Source of the DNA: UBA1731 sp964567665
Lineage (GTDB): Bacteria; Verrucomicrobiota; Kiritimatiellia; RFP12; UBA1067
DNA: 64,000 nucleotides
Direction of reading: 5' to 3'
NCBI GenBank assembly: GCA_964567665.1
Contig: CAZMNN010000009.1
Coordinates: 4,988-68,987 of the forward strand
Part shown: positions 44,567-55,600 of the stretch, in pieces
Numbering within the stretch: the first letter of the stretch is position 1
How the letters are laid out: every line of letters starts with the position of its first letter
Made by a program: the position numbers and the translations under genes
The notes under the pieces: model-generated
Database searches by the model: none
What the model was told of the DNA's origin: nothing
Seen by the model: only the letters and a program-made list of their open reading frames with translations

Positions 44567-44590
44567 GACCGTCATCCTTTCAAACGCTCT

Positions 44591-44610
44591 GCCGCACAGT
44601 TCCGTGCGGC
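44591..44610 (-). other. Hairpin between sigma-54 activator gene and guaA
   Basis: GCCGCAC-N6-GTGCGGC forms a perfect 7-bp stem directly after the activator stop. No T-tract follows in the direction of transcription, so it is not a standard terminator. It may stabilise mRNA ends or cause partial termination. Confidence 0.5.
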
Positions 44611-46142
44611 TATATCCTGTCGGCAATGCCGAGTTTCGAGAGCCTGTAGTTCATCATGCGAGGGCTTACGCCAAGCTGCCGTCCGGCGGCGCTGCGGTTG
44701 CCGTCATTGCGGCGTATCGCCTCCTGGAGGACCCGTCTCTCGTACGCCGCCAGCTTCTCCGCCAGCGTTTCGCTTTCCCCGCTCTCCTTGCCGAACGGCG
44801 ACTCCGCATACTCGTCGGACTGAAGCTGGGGCGGCAGGTTGTATCCGTGTATCGTGTCGTCCGTCGCGGTAAGCACTGCGCGTTCGATGCAGTTCTCCAG
44901 CTCACGCACGTTCCCCGGCCATTTCCAGGCGAGCAGCATGTTCACGGCGGGTTCGGAGAGCTTCGTGACCTTCTTCCCGTACTTGAGGCTCATCCTTCCC
45001 ATGAAGTGCTCCGCAAGAAGCAGCAGGTCGCCCGTTCGCGACGCCAGATCCGGCATTGATATCGGGAACACGGAAAGCCGGTAGTACAGGTCTTCGCGGA
45101 AGCGTCCTTCAAGCATCATCTTCTCAAGGTTACGGCTTGTCGCCGCGATGAACCGCACATCCGAGCGGATTTCGTCGTTGGATCCTATGCGCGAGAACGT
45201 CCTCTCCTGGAGAAAGCGCAGAAGCTTGACCTGCAGCGGAACGGAAAGGTCGCCAATCTCGTCGAGGAACAGTGTGCCGCCGTTCGCCGCCTCCGCACGG
45301 CCTATCCGGCGTTCACGGGCGTCCGTGAACGCTCCCTTTTCGTGTCCGAACAGCTCCGATTCGACAAGCGCCTCCGGAAGGGCGGCGCAGTTCAGGGTGA
45401 TGAACGGCCTGTCCTTGCGCTGCGACAGCTTCTGTATGGCTCTCGCCACAAGCTCCTTGCCCGTTCCGCTCGCTCCGCGTATCAGCACGGTGGCGTCCGA
45501 TGGGGCGACCTGTCGTATCTGCTCGTACACGGCCCGCATTTCGCGGCAGTTGCCGATGATGTCTCCCGGCGTCTCGGTGAGCAGTCCACGCAGTTCGCGG
45601 TTCTCCGTCTCAAGCTTTTCGCGCTCTTCGCGCTCCTTCAGGCACACGCCGGCCGCATCGGCCGTGATGTTGGCGATTATCTGCAGAAGGGCGACGTCGC
45701 GGTTGAACGAATCCGCCGTTCCCTCCGGCGGATTCGAGCGGTCTATCGAAAGCGTTCCGATCACCTGGCCGAGATGCACAAGCGGTACGCATACGAACGC
45801 GATCGATTCCTTTCCGCTGCGCGCCCCCGTGCGGTTGAGAAAACGCCGATCCCGGCGGATGTCCGGCACGACTTCGGCGCGTCCTGTCTTCGCCACGATG
45901 CCGGTGATTCCCTCGCCGAGCCTGTAGTGTCCGTGTGCCTTGGCCGTCTCGCCAAGTCCGCGTGACGCCTCGATTGAGACTTCGTCGCCGTCCAGCAGCG
46001 TGAATGTGCCGCGAAGCGTACCCATCCGCACCTCAAGTATCTCGAGTACCTTTTCAAGGATGTCGCGCACGTTCCTCTCGCAGACGAGAACGGAACTGAT
46101 CTCTTTCAATACATCTATTTCCGGCGGCAACTTCGCTTTCAT
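44610..46142 (-). CDS. Sigma-54-dependent transcriptional activator, NifA-like (GAF, AAA+, Fis)
   Basis: Enhancer-binding protein that remodels sigma-54 RNA polymerase by ATP hydrolysis. N-terminal GAF domain ~15-170 (a small-molecule or protein sensor, as in NifA); AAA+ ~190-425 with Walker A GASGTGKE (223-230), Walker B LFLDE (291-295) and the arginine-finger region FREDLYYRLSVFPI; C-terminal Fis-type HTH NDGNRSAAGRQLGVSPRMMNYRL. The sigma-54-contacting loop reads GAFTDA (270-275) where most members have GAFTGA. 510 residues. ATG 46142 follows the -10 by 9 nt with no Shine-Dalgarno, hence probably leaderless. The closest sigma-54-type promoter I see is that of gdhA, 10 kb away. Confidence 0.93.
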   Translation of the reverse strand: MKAKLPPEIDVLKEISSVLVCERNVRDILEKVLEILEVRMGTLRGTFTLLDGDEVSIEASRGLGETAKAHGHYRLGEGITGIVAKTGRAEVVPDIRRDRRFLNRTGARSGKESIAFVCVPLVHLGQVIGTLSIDRSNPPEGTADSFNRDVALLQIIANITADAAGVCLKEREEREKLETENRELRGLLTETPGDIIGNCREMRAVYEQIRQVAPSDATVLIRGASGTGKELVARAIQKLSQRKDRPFITLNCAALPEALVESELFGHEKGAFTDARERRIGRAEAANGGTLFLDEIGDLSVPLQVKLLRFLQERTFSRIGSNDEIRSDVRFIAATSRNLEKMMLEGRFREDLYYRLSVFPISMPDLASRTGDLLLLAEHFMGRMSLKYGKKVTKLSEPAVNMLLAWKWPGNVRELENCIERAVLTATDDTIHGYNLPPQLQSDEYAESPFGKESGESETLAEKLAAYERRVLQEAIRRNDGNRSAAGRQLGVSPRMMNYRLSKLGIADRI

Positions 46143-46151
46143 GGGGGCAAT

Positions 46152-46180
46152 ATTTTATCAATTCTCAAGATGCCGGTCAA
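46152..46180 (-). promoter_or_regulatory. Promoter of the sigma-54 activator gene
   Basis: Minus strand: TTGACC (46175-46180), 17 bp, TAAAAT (46152-46157) preceded by TGA. Both boxes are good. The predicted start falls about 3 nt before the ATG. Confidence 0.8.
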
Positions 46181-46258
46181 TGCGCCGCCCCAGAACAGAC
46201 ATTTTCGCGCAAAAGTGCGCGTATGCTGCATGATTCCGGCATGAAATGCGACATTACG

Positions 46259-46310
46259 GCGCAATATTTCAAATCTGAAAAAATGTGCATAAAAAAAAAC
46301 GATATTGCGC
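46259..46310. promoter_or_regulatory. Long-range 9-bp inverted repeat in divergent control region
   Basis: GCGCAATAT (46259-46267) and ATATTGCGC (46302-46310) are exact reverse complements, 43 bp centre to centre. An inner dyad TTTCA-AATC-TGAAA (46267-46280) and an A9 tract lie between. The right arm contains the TTGCGC used as -35 of the beta-repeat gene. Confidence 0.6.
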
Positions 46311-46333
46311 AGTTATGGCGTTTGTGATATCTT
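46304..46333 (+). promoter_or_regulatory. Probable promoter of second beta-repeat gene
   Basis: TTGCGC (46304-46309), 18 bp, TATCTT (46328-46333) preceded by TGA. The leader is about 95 nt, ending in AAAGGTGA before ATG 46436. Confidence 0.55.
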
Positions 46334-46435
46334 ACTTAAGCGATGTGTGGAGTGGGTGTCGGGGCTGTGGAATCTGAAGGCGATTCAGACGCTGCGCCGT
46401 GACGGAAATCAATCGTAAAACGAAAGGTGACTGAC

Positions 46436-49400
46436 ATGAAGGTTGGTGTTCTGCTGGCGTCGTTCGCGGCGGCGTTTGCCGCAGCGGCGGAGGTGAACCT
46501 TGACGGTGAAACGACATGCGCCGTTGCCGGCGGCAGTGCGACAAACCGCATTTCCGAAAAGGTGACGGGGACAGGCTCGATACTCAAGACGGGGGCAGGG
46601 GTGCTTTCCCTCACCAATCCAGGGAACGACTTTTCTGGCGGCATCGTCATATCGGAAGGTACAGTGTCTGCTGCGGCGGAGGGGGTTCTCGGCTCCGGAA
46701 CCGTTACCGTTTCGTCTGCTTTGTCCAGGTCGGCAGGAGTTCACTTCAACGCCGCCGCATCGTCGGGCAGCTATGCGGTGTTCTCGAATCCGCTTGCCTT
46801 CACGGGAGACAAGGACGTGGGCGACTATCGGTCGCTGTCCCATTCGGGAGGGTATGAACAGACCAACTTTAACGCCGTCTTCTACAAAAACACACGTCTC
46901 ACGGGCGACATAACCGGCACCCGCTCGTTCAGGCTTCGGCACAATCCGGTCAGCACGAGCAATCCGAAAAACGGAGGCCCCTCCACAATTTTCGATGGTG
47001 CTTTGAGTGCCGTAGAAAAGAGCATCTACCTTCACGTATATGGCACCATGACGGTAAACGGCCCAGTCACGGCCAAAATGCTCTGGGGCGGCGAACCGTG
47101 GTCAGGTGGGGGGACGCTTGCGCTGAACAATTCTGAAAATGCAATCGGCACAATCATCATCAGCCACAACAATCTGTCATGCGGGGCGGCGAATGTCCTC
47201 GGCGGCGCGACCATTGCCTGGCGGTTGACAGGAGAGTCGCCGCATCCTGGACTTTCGTGTGTCAACATGAACGGGTTCGACCAGACCGTCGCCGGTCTCT
47301 CTCAGGTGGTGTTTGACAATAATGGCTGGAACAAGGCATTTGTGCACCGGAATGTCGGGATGAACGAGAACACCTACTGCGTGACGTCGTCGGAAGCGGC
47401 GACTTTGACGATAACCGGCGGGGTGGAGAACCTTACGACATACGCTCCGCTGATGGGTGCCGTTTCGCTTGTGATAGATTCCCAGAGCAACTCCGCATTC
47501 GTCCAGACGTTCACGAACAACCTCAACACATTCACCGGCGCAACGGAGGTTCGAGCCGGCATACTTAAGATCACCGGAAATGCGAGGTTCAGCAAAACGC
47601 CATCCATAACCGTTGCGCAGGGCGCATCCCTCATCTGCGCATCCACCAATTCTCTGCCGGCGCTTGAATCCGTGAAGACGCTTGCCGTAAACGGAACGTT
47701 CGATGCCTCAACTGCTAAGACAGCACCGTTTTCGACGATAGAGAGCCTGTCCCTTGGCGCAGATGCATCGCTTTTGCTCCCGGCCGGCATGGTTCTCTAT
47801 GTCAAGTCCATTACCGTGAACGGTCAACCGAAGACGGGTCGGCTCTTCACTCCGGAGAATCTGCCGCAGTTGAAGTCCGGAACGATAATTGTGGATTCGG
47901 TCGGAATCGATGCGACGTGGACGGGTGCGGAATCGCAGTCGCTTACGGCTGCCGGCAACTGGGATGCTTCACCGCTCGAATTTTCCAACGGCAGCATCAA
48001 TGCAACGTTCGCCAGCGCCGGTGCAACGGCGATTGCCGACGATGACGCTGTATTCGGTTCAATCAGGTTCAGGGCGGCGGAAGGCGAGAACGGCTTTGCC
48101 ATCAATAGGGGCGATCCTGAACATACGGTCACTGTGCTGGACGGAATTTCCGCCGTGACGAACGGCGCGGACTGCACGGCGCACACCTACGTGATCGACA
48201 CCCCGCTGAAGATCGCCGAGGCCATAACCTTCCATGCCGACACCAACCAGACGCTGACAGTGCGCAATGCACTGCGCGAGACGGCTGAGGATATGGGCAA
48301 GCACACCATTACGGTCGATGGACATGGGCCTTACGCGAACCGGATCGGCTCGGTGCGTTTTGAGGGCACAAACTGGTTCGGCGGCAAATTGGCGATGACG
48401 ACGAGTCTTGTCCGCGTAAGCGGCGTACTGTCGAATCCGGGAAGACTGTACACGGGTGTTCCGGCGGGCAAGACTGCGGGCGACATAATCCACATCAAAA
48501 TGAACACCAACAATGATGCGACTCGGGCCGATGCCTCCAAAGGGAACATGGTGTACGGTCTGTTTCTCAACAACGCCACGATCGGAAAATCCATATGGGT
48601 GGACAGCATGATTGGATGCCGTTCGATCACCACAGAGAGCGGCACCACAAATGAAGTGACCGGGTACGTCCGCTATAACATCTACGACCATCAGGGAGTG
48701 GAGACCAAATGGAACTCGGAGCTGATTCTCTCCGGCGGTCTCTACGGGAGCCATTCGTTCCGCAAATACAATTCCGGTACGCTGCGCATCCGGAACGTTC
48801 CGGTGAATTGCACACAGTCCGCAGGGTTCAATCCGGAGGAAGGGCGTGTGGTGTTCGAGGTTCCTGACAATACGTTCAACTATTTCATTCTTGGATATAA
48901 CTACAATAAGACGCTGACGGTTGAGATGACCGTGGACAACGTGCTGACCAACGGACTTGTGCAGATTGGCGGGAGTGGTGGAGACGCCAATAATTGCATG
49001 CCATTGTCAAAAGGAAACTATACGCTTGACGTCCATGGAACAAGGCAGCGCTGCGAGAAGCTGGCGGTCCTGCCGCGAGGTACCCTCACCGGCGAATATC
49101 CGGCGATGGTCGAGGTGTATGACGGATGGCACGACGGCAATCCCGCCGGGTACAGGTACGTGACCGGAAACATCACCGGCGGCGTGGGGCTTCTGCACAG
49201 CGGCACGGGTACGCTCACCCTGACGAACCGCGCATTTGCGTCGTGCGGAGATCTCGCCGTCACGAACGGCACTCTTGAGTTTGCGGCGAACGCAACATGG
49301 CTCAACGGCACAAACATCACAGTTGCGGGTTCGGGGACGCTCAGGCTTGCCAAGGGCGGACATTTCAGCAGGAAGAACGCCATACTGTGGTTCGGTGCGG

Positions 49401-49603
49401 ACGAAGATGCGTGGAAGATCGACATCCCGGCCGGAATGTCGCAGACGTTTTCGGCGGCATACGATGCCGACGGCAGACGGCTTTCCGCCGGAACGTACGG
49501 CAATGCCGCGTCAGGCGCCACGAACGTACGCTATGCCGGTCACTTCCCGAACGCCGGACGCGTCAACGTGAGCTATACCGGCACGATAGTGAGCATCCGT
49601 TAG
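46436..49603 (+). CDS. Second exported autotransporter-type beta-strand-repeat protein, no barrel
   Basis: 1055 residues, similar in size and style to the protein at 22408. ATG 46436 has AAAGGTGA upstream; the GTG at 46427 overlaps it. Signal peptide MKVGVLLASFAAAFAAAAE. The first mature segment is a clear repeat of the autotransporter-associated kind: GTGSILKTGAGVLSLTNPGN then DFSGGIVISEGTVSAAAEGV. More units recur to the end (TGGVGLLHSGTGTLTLTNRA, AFASCGDLAVTNGTLEFAAN). Asn, Gly, Thr and Ala are abundant, as in parallel beta-helices. The chain ends VSYTGTIVSIR, echoing SLRIIIR of the first protein, with no translocator barrel or sorting tail. The next gene follows after a hairpin and promoter. 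Confidence 0.83.
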   Translation: MKVGVLLASFAAAFAAAAEVNLDGETTCAVAGGSATNRISEKVTGTGSILKTGAGVLSLTNPGNDFSGGIVISEGTVSAAAEGVLGSGTVTVSSALSRSAGVHFNAAASSGSYAVFSNPLAFTGDKDVGDYRSLSHSGGYEQTNFNAVFYKNTRLTGDITGTRSFRLRHNPVSTSNPKNGGPSTIFDGALSAVEKSIYLHVYGTMTVNGPVTAKMLWGGEPWSGGGTLALNNSENAIGTIIISHNNLSCGAANVLGGATIAWRLTGESPHPGLSCVNMNGFDQTVAGLSQVVFDNNGWNKAFVHRNVGMNENTYCVTSSEAATLTITGGVENLTTYAPLMGAVSLVIDSQSNSAFVQTFTNNLNTFTGATEVRAGILKITGNARFSKTPSITVAQGASLICASTNSLPALESVKTLAVNGTFDASTAKTAPFSTIESLSLGADASLLLPAGMVLYVKSITVNGQPKTGRLFTPENLPQLKSGTIIVDSVGIDATWTGAESQSLTAAGNWDASPLEFSNGSINATFASAGATAIADDDAVFGSIRFRAAEGENGFAINRGDPEHTVTVLDGISAVTNGADCTAHTYVIDTPLKIAEAITFHADTNQTLTVRNALRETAEDMGKHTITVDGHGPYANRIGSVRFEGTNWFGGKLAMTTSLVRVSGVLSNPGRLYTGVPAGKTAGDIIHIKMNTNNDATRADASKGNMVYGLFLNNATIGKSIWVDSMIGCRSITTESGTTNEVTGYVRYNIYDHQGVETKWNSELILSGGLYGSHSFRKYNSGTLRIRNVPVNCTQSAGFNPEEGRVVFEVPDNTFNYFILGYNYNKTLTVEMTVDNVLTNGLVQIGGSGGDANNCMPLSKGNYTLDVHGTRQRCEKLAVLPRGTLTGEYPAMVEVYDGWHDGNPAGYRYVTGNITGGVGLLHSGTGTLTLTNRAFASCGDLAVTNGTLEFAANATWLNGTNITVAGSGTLRLAKGGHFSRKNAILWFGADEDAWKIDIPAGMSQTFSAAYDADGRRLSAGTYGNAASGATNVRYAGHFPNAGRVNVSYTGTIVSIR

Positions 49604-49611
49604 CGATTGAG

Positions 49612-49641
49612 GCGCGGTGTATGCTATGATACCGCGCTGTT
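49612..49641 (+). terminator. Terminator hairpin whose loop holds the next gene's -10
   Basis: GCGCGGT (49612-49618) pairs with ACCGCGC (49631-49637), followed by TGTTTT. The loop contains TGCTATGAT, an extended -10 (49625-49630 core) aimed at the 2114-residue exoenzyme gene. Confidence 0.65.
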
Positions 49642-49698
49642 TTCGGGAATTGCAGGCCATCGGTCTTGCAGTCCAACCAGGACAGAAAGGGTAGAGGA

Positions 49699-52600
49699 AT
49701 GAAACCGTCTTTCGCAAAAACGCTGTCGGCGGCGCTGTTCGGCATCGCCATATGTTCAGAGATGTGCGCCGAAGTCAAGCCGATAGTGGTGGAGGGTGCG
49801 CCGTTTCCGCTTACGGTGGCGGAGTGGACGCCGCCGCCACGCGACTTCCCCATCACTGAATACGGCGCGAAGCAGGACGGAAAGCCCGTCACGGAGGCGA
49901 TCGACGCAGCGATTGCGGCGGCGTCGAAGGCGGGCGGCGGGCGCGTGGTTCTGCCGCCCGGCGAATGGCTCTCCGGCGCGTTCCGTCTCAAGAGCGACGT
50001 TGCGCTTGTTGTCGAGGACGGAGCGGTGCTGCATTTCCCGGATGATCCGGTGATTGTCATGCGCGCCCCGCTCAGGGCGAATGGACGTCCCGCGATTACG
50101 CATCAGGCGCTGATCGGGGCGACGGGATGCACGAACGTGGCGGTCATGGGCGGCGGAACGATACTCAGTGACGTCGCCTACTGGCACGACAACTTCATGC
50201 TCAATCCGCAGGGCGGCTTTCCGCGTCCGCAGGTGATGCACTTCGAGAAGTGCAGGAACGTGCGCGTGGAGGGGGTCAAGGTTCGCGGTTCGCCGGCGTG
50301 GACGATGCACTTCCGGATATGCGAGGACGTTGTGATGCGCGGGGTCGATTCCGTATGCACCGGGCCGAACACGGACGGTCTTGACCTTGATTCGTGCAAC
50401 CGCGCCTTGATTGAGAACTGCTCCCTCGACCAGACCGACGACACGTACACCATCAAGAGCGGGTTCAACGAAGAGGGGCGCAGACGCAACATCCCGACGC
50501 AGAATGTCGTGATCCGCAACTGCCGGGCGGTGCATGGACATACCCTGCTTGCTATCGGAAGCGAAGTCTCCGGCGGAATCCGCAACATCTACATGACGGA
50601 CTGCACTGTCGAATCCGACTGCTGGCGCTTCCTGTTCGTGAAGACCAACGCGAAGCGCGGCGCGTTTGTGGAGAACGTGTGGATGGAGAACATCAAGGGC
50701 GTCTCCGCCGGAACCGCCGTTTTTGAGACGGAGATGTACTACGACGGGAATCCGGTCAAGGAGCTTACGAAGAAGGCGGCAAAGACGTGGCCAACCGCCA
50801 TATCCAACATCGTTGTCCGGAACGTGACGTGCGCCGACGCCGGATACGCCGTCAAGGTGCGCGGCGATCCGGAGCTTCCGCCAAAGGGTCTGCATGCCGA
50901 GAACATCCGCATTGGGAAGATTCGCAGTCAGGCGGTCAAGGCGTCCAACGCACCTGAGCTTGAGGTGAAGGACGTGCGCGAAGATCCGTCCGTGGTGCGC
51001 GAGATCGCCGGAGTGCCGCCGCAGGTGCGTACGTTCGATGCGGCGATTGACGGAAGGGACGCACCCGCGTTCGACCTTGCGGCGCTTGAGACGCTTTCCG
51101 CGAACGAGGTTTGCCGCCGGGTGCTTGCGGCGCGAATCGCTGCCGAGATGAAGTGCGGACGGAACGTTGCGCCGCGTGTTACGCCGCAGACGGCATTGGA
51201 GAAGTCATACAGCGGGCAGTATTCCCGCCGTCTTGTGAAGATGCTTACGGATATCGGATGCGCATTGCCGGGCGCGTGGATAGCAGACGACGTGCGGCAG
51301 GTGTCGCGAAGCGGAAAGGACGTTGCGCTTGATGTCGTGCCAGACCGTGCAAAGGGCGTGGTGAAGGTGTGTCTGACAAACAACGGCGGCAAGGCTCTTG
51401 AGGACATATGGTGCGTGGTGCATCTCGCACCGGAGTGGATGACACGGCGGCAGACGTTCCGCGTCGGGCGCGTCGCCCCCGGCGAGACGCTTGTGCGTAC
51501 GTTGGAGTGCGGCGCCGGGGCGCACTATCTGCCGCGTCCGCTTGGGGCCTCGCCCTATGCCGCATCGGTGGACTTCACGCAGGGTGGCGTTCGCCGCCGT
51601 GTGTGGGCAACGGCCGAGACGCCGGACGCGAAAAGGGCGCCGAACCTTGTGGACGCGGTTCTCCATGCGGGGCCGATGGATGTGCTGGATGCCGATGATG
51701 CAGTATTGTGCCGTGCGTCTGCGGACGGCGAATTGCCGCCGCTCGGACGGCACGGTTGGAAGCGTGTCCCGTTCGCCGGGGCGGCATGGTACAGCGCATC
51801 GCCTCAGCCGCGCCCATATACTGAGGCGGAACGTGCGCTTCTTCGCGGCAGCCGGGCCTACGAAGTCGCAGCCGTGCAATTCGAGACGCAGAGCAACACA
51901 GTGACCATCCTCCGCTGCACAGCGCCGAACTGGACAGACCGCGCCGTAGCGTTCCTCAACGGCGAGCGCATAAGGCTCACGTCCACAACGATGAACATCC
52001 CGGCGCGTATTGGACTCAACCGCCTCGTCGTGAAATATCCATGCCGATCCGGCGACACGACCGCCGCATTCCAGATGTCCGTATATCCGTGGGACGCCTC
52101 GACCTGCTGGCCGTGCAGAGCATTCCCTCTCGCAAAGCTGGGACGGCAGATCGGGCAGATGCCGCAACCGAAGGATTCGCTTGAGTTCGCGCTGGAGTGG
52201 AACGAACGTCGTGACGTCTCCGTTCCGTATGAGGTCGAGATATCCACCAACAAGTTGGCCAGGCTGATGAAGCGTCCGCCGTCCGGCTTTGCTGTCGGTG
52301 CGCTGTCCGCGAAAGGCGTGAAAAGGCTTTCAGCATCGATGCTGCCAGGACGGTCTGACGGCAGCGTATTCCTGCGCTTCAAGGTGCCGTCCGGAACGAC
52401 CGGCCTCGTCTGCCGTGCAGTGTCCCGGACGAAGAACGTGCTTGCTGATCCGGATTCCACGGACAACCTTTTCGGCGGTGCGCTCACGTCGTCCGAGAAA
52501 TGGGTCGGCACTCCGAGGATGAAGATTGAGTCCGCCGGCAAGGACGCACTTGTGTTCTCGGCGCGTTCCGACGGCGGGCCGGAGGCGACATACGACGTTC

Positions 52601-55600
52601 CGGTGCCGGCGGGGATGTGCGGCAAGCCCGTTGCGTTCGAGACGGATGTGGAGAACCTTTCACCTGAAAGCTGGAGTTTTCTTCTTCGCGTCCGGCAGTT
52701 GGACGCGAAAGGCAACGTTCTGCCGGAATCGGTCGTGGACAGGCGCTGGACAGGGCTTATGATGCCGGCGAACAAGCGGGTCAGGTTTGCGGAGCGCGGG
52801 CAGCTGCATACCGAGGCCAAGACGGTCAGGCTGTTCCTCAAGCTGGGATCGGCGGCGAAGAAGCATGACCGGTACGGGATGCCGAGCAGCGGAACTGTTC
52901 TGCCGCATCTGCGCATGACGTCCCTTGCGCTGCGCCCTGCGTACAGCCTGCCGTTTCCGAAGTACGACGATTCGAATTTCGGGAAGGGCGTATCCGGCGA
53001 AAGCGGCGACGGCGCAATCCGTCTTGGCGGGTCGGACGAAAAGGCGTTCTGGTATCAGACGCGTTCGTTGGCGAGCTGGTCGGACGCGGTTCAGCAGCGT
53101 GACGGGCTGCAGATGTTCTTCCCGACAAACGCCGGCACGGTGGAGGCCTGGTTCAAGAGCGACTGGAGGCCTGATGAGTACAAGGCCAACGGTGTAGTGA
53201 AAAGCCGCCCCATCGTTCTCTTCCAGTGCTACCAGAGCTTCCGTCAGCATATGTGCATCGGCGGGAAGGGTGCGATGCTCCAGCTTGCGTACCGTCCGAA
53301 GCCGGGTACGCTCGAACTTTCGCTCAAGGATCGGTTCAACACGGAATGCAAGGGAGCGGCCGACGCGAAACTGCCTTCCGGCAGGTGGTGCCATCTGGCG
53401 GTGCAGTGGATGCCGGGCGGCACGGCGCAGCTGTATGTGGACGGGCGGAAGGTCTTGGATCTGCCGGTCGAAAAGCTGCGCGGACTTGAGCTGCATGATC
53501 CGGACGTGAAGTGGCCGAGCGACGAAGGAGGGCTTGAGTTCTATCTCGGATCAACGTGGCAAAGCGCACGGGCGCATGGCGAGGTTGACGGTTCATGGCC
53601 GTTGTTCAGCGGATTGGCCGATTCGCTGCGCGTCTCATCTGTCTGCCGGTATTCAGGTGATTTCAGTCCGGCGAAGTCGTTTGGGCTGGATGGCGACACG
53701 CGGGCGCTTTTTTCGTTCGACCGCAATTTCGACGGCGTTTCCGCCACTGGCGCCGGGCGGATACCCGCCACCACGCGCTCGATCGGTGTAGGGCGCGTAG
53801 CGCGTGACGTCATGGTTGGCGGCAAGCCACTGCCGTATTGGCCGAAGGGTGTTCCGCCGGAGAACGATCCCCGCGTTGTTCTGCGCGGCGACAACTTCTC
53901 TGATCTGCCGACGCCTGCTGACGTCGAGGCGGCGCGGCGTCCGTTCCGCAGATCGGCGACGCTGAAGCCGGGGGAGACGTTCTCGCTGAACTGTCCGGAG
54001 AAGGTGACGACGGATTTCGTGGAGATCGAGAACGTAGGCGACAGTCCGCTTCTGTTCCCGATAGTCCTCAACGACGGCGACGTGGACACACGCAGCTATG
54101 GCGACCTTGCGGACAGCATGGCTCTCGACGGGCTTACGGAGCGGCAGCGGGCGGACAAGGTGTTCGGCTTCGTGCTGTCGTCCATGGACTATTTCATGAA
54201 CCACACCGCCATGTTCAATCCCGGAAGCGATGTGCCGCGTGACGTGGAATACAGCGCAATGCGTATGTTCAACGGCTACTGCGGGTTCGAGTGCGGGCCT
54301 CTCAACAACCTCGCCGTGAACCTGTTTGTCGAGGTAGCCGGCCTTCCGGCGGTACAGACCGCCGGATATGCACACAGCTTCCAGCAGGTCTTCTACGGCG
54401 GACGGAATCATGTGTACGACGTGTCGTTCAGGCGGTTCTTCCCGGCGATGGACAACGAGACGGCGGCGGGCCTTGCCGAAGGTGATGACGAGTGCGGAGT
54501 CTATCCGAGGCTTGGGGTTGCGGCGGAGTATTTCACGCGCAAGTCCACTCGCGGACATTGGATACAGCCGCCGGAGAGCCTTGCGAAGATCGGCGTCACG
54601 CTGAATCCCGGCGAAAGCTTCCGCGTGTGGCAGGTGAACGACGGGAACTGCAACGATCTTCTCGCCCGCACGAAGACGGGGCCGTACAGGGGGTATGAAT
54701 CGCCGTTCCGCCCCGATGCGTCCGCACTTTGCCACGCCGACACAGCCAAGACGTTCCTGCAGCGCACGGAACGGTTCTTCCCGCAGTACCTGAACGGCTT
54801 CATCCGCTTTGACGGCGCACCCAAGCAGGGGAATCCTGCGTTCGAGGAAATTGCGGCGGACTCATTCTGCTACAGCGTCCGCAGCGGCTATCCGATCGTG
54901 TACGCCGAATATGCGGCGAAGAGGCGCGACGGCACATCGGTTCCGCTTGAGATATCCACAGACGGCGGAAAGACGTTCCGTGCGCTGTCAAGTCCAGCGG
55001 ACTACGCCGTGCGGGCGCGGTATGCCTATCTCGTGAAGGTGAATGCGCCGATTGGCGACATCGTTCGCTTCACTGCCTCCACAGAGGTGCAGCTGAACCC
55101 GCGCATTTTCCCCGGTCGCCTCAAAGAGGGCGGGAACAGGCTTACGCTCAAGGCCTCCTCTGACGGACTGGCGAAGGTGACGGTGCAGGGCAGGGTTCCG
55201 GCGGGACGCATCTCGATCCCTGCCGCCGCATCCTCCGGTGCAGTCGTCGGCGCAGAGACGCTGTTCTATGCGTTCGACCCAGCGACAAGTCCCGTGCTGG
55301 ATGTCATCGGCGCATCTCCGTCTGCGACGGTGAGAACGTCCGGAGGGGTGAAGGCCAGCCTCTCCGGCGGCAGACTGACGCTTTCGGCCCAGCCCGGCAA
55401 GCCGCGCTTCGCCGCAGCGACGATTGTGGACGGCGGTGCGGAAAAGACGCTTACGGTGCTTGTCGGAACGGGTGTGCGCTTTGCCGTCGCAAAGGACGCC
55501 AAGATGAAGGACGGGGCGAAGATGATGCCGCCGGATGCGACAAGTCCGCAGTTCAGGGGGCGTCTTTCCCGCGCAAACCACGGCGCCGAGATATCGTTCA

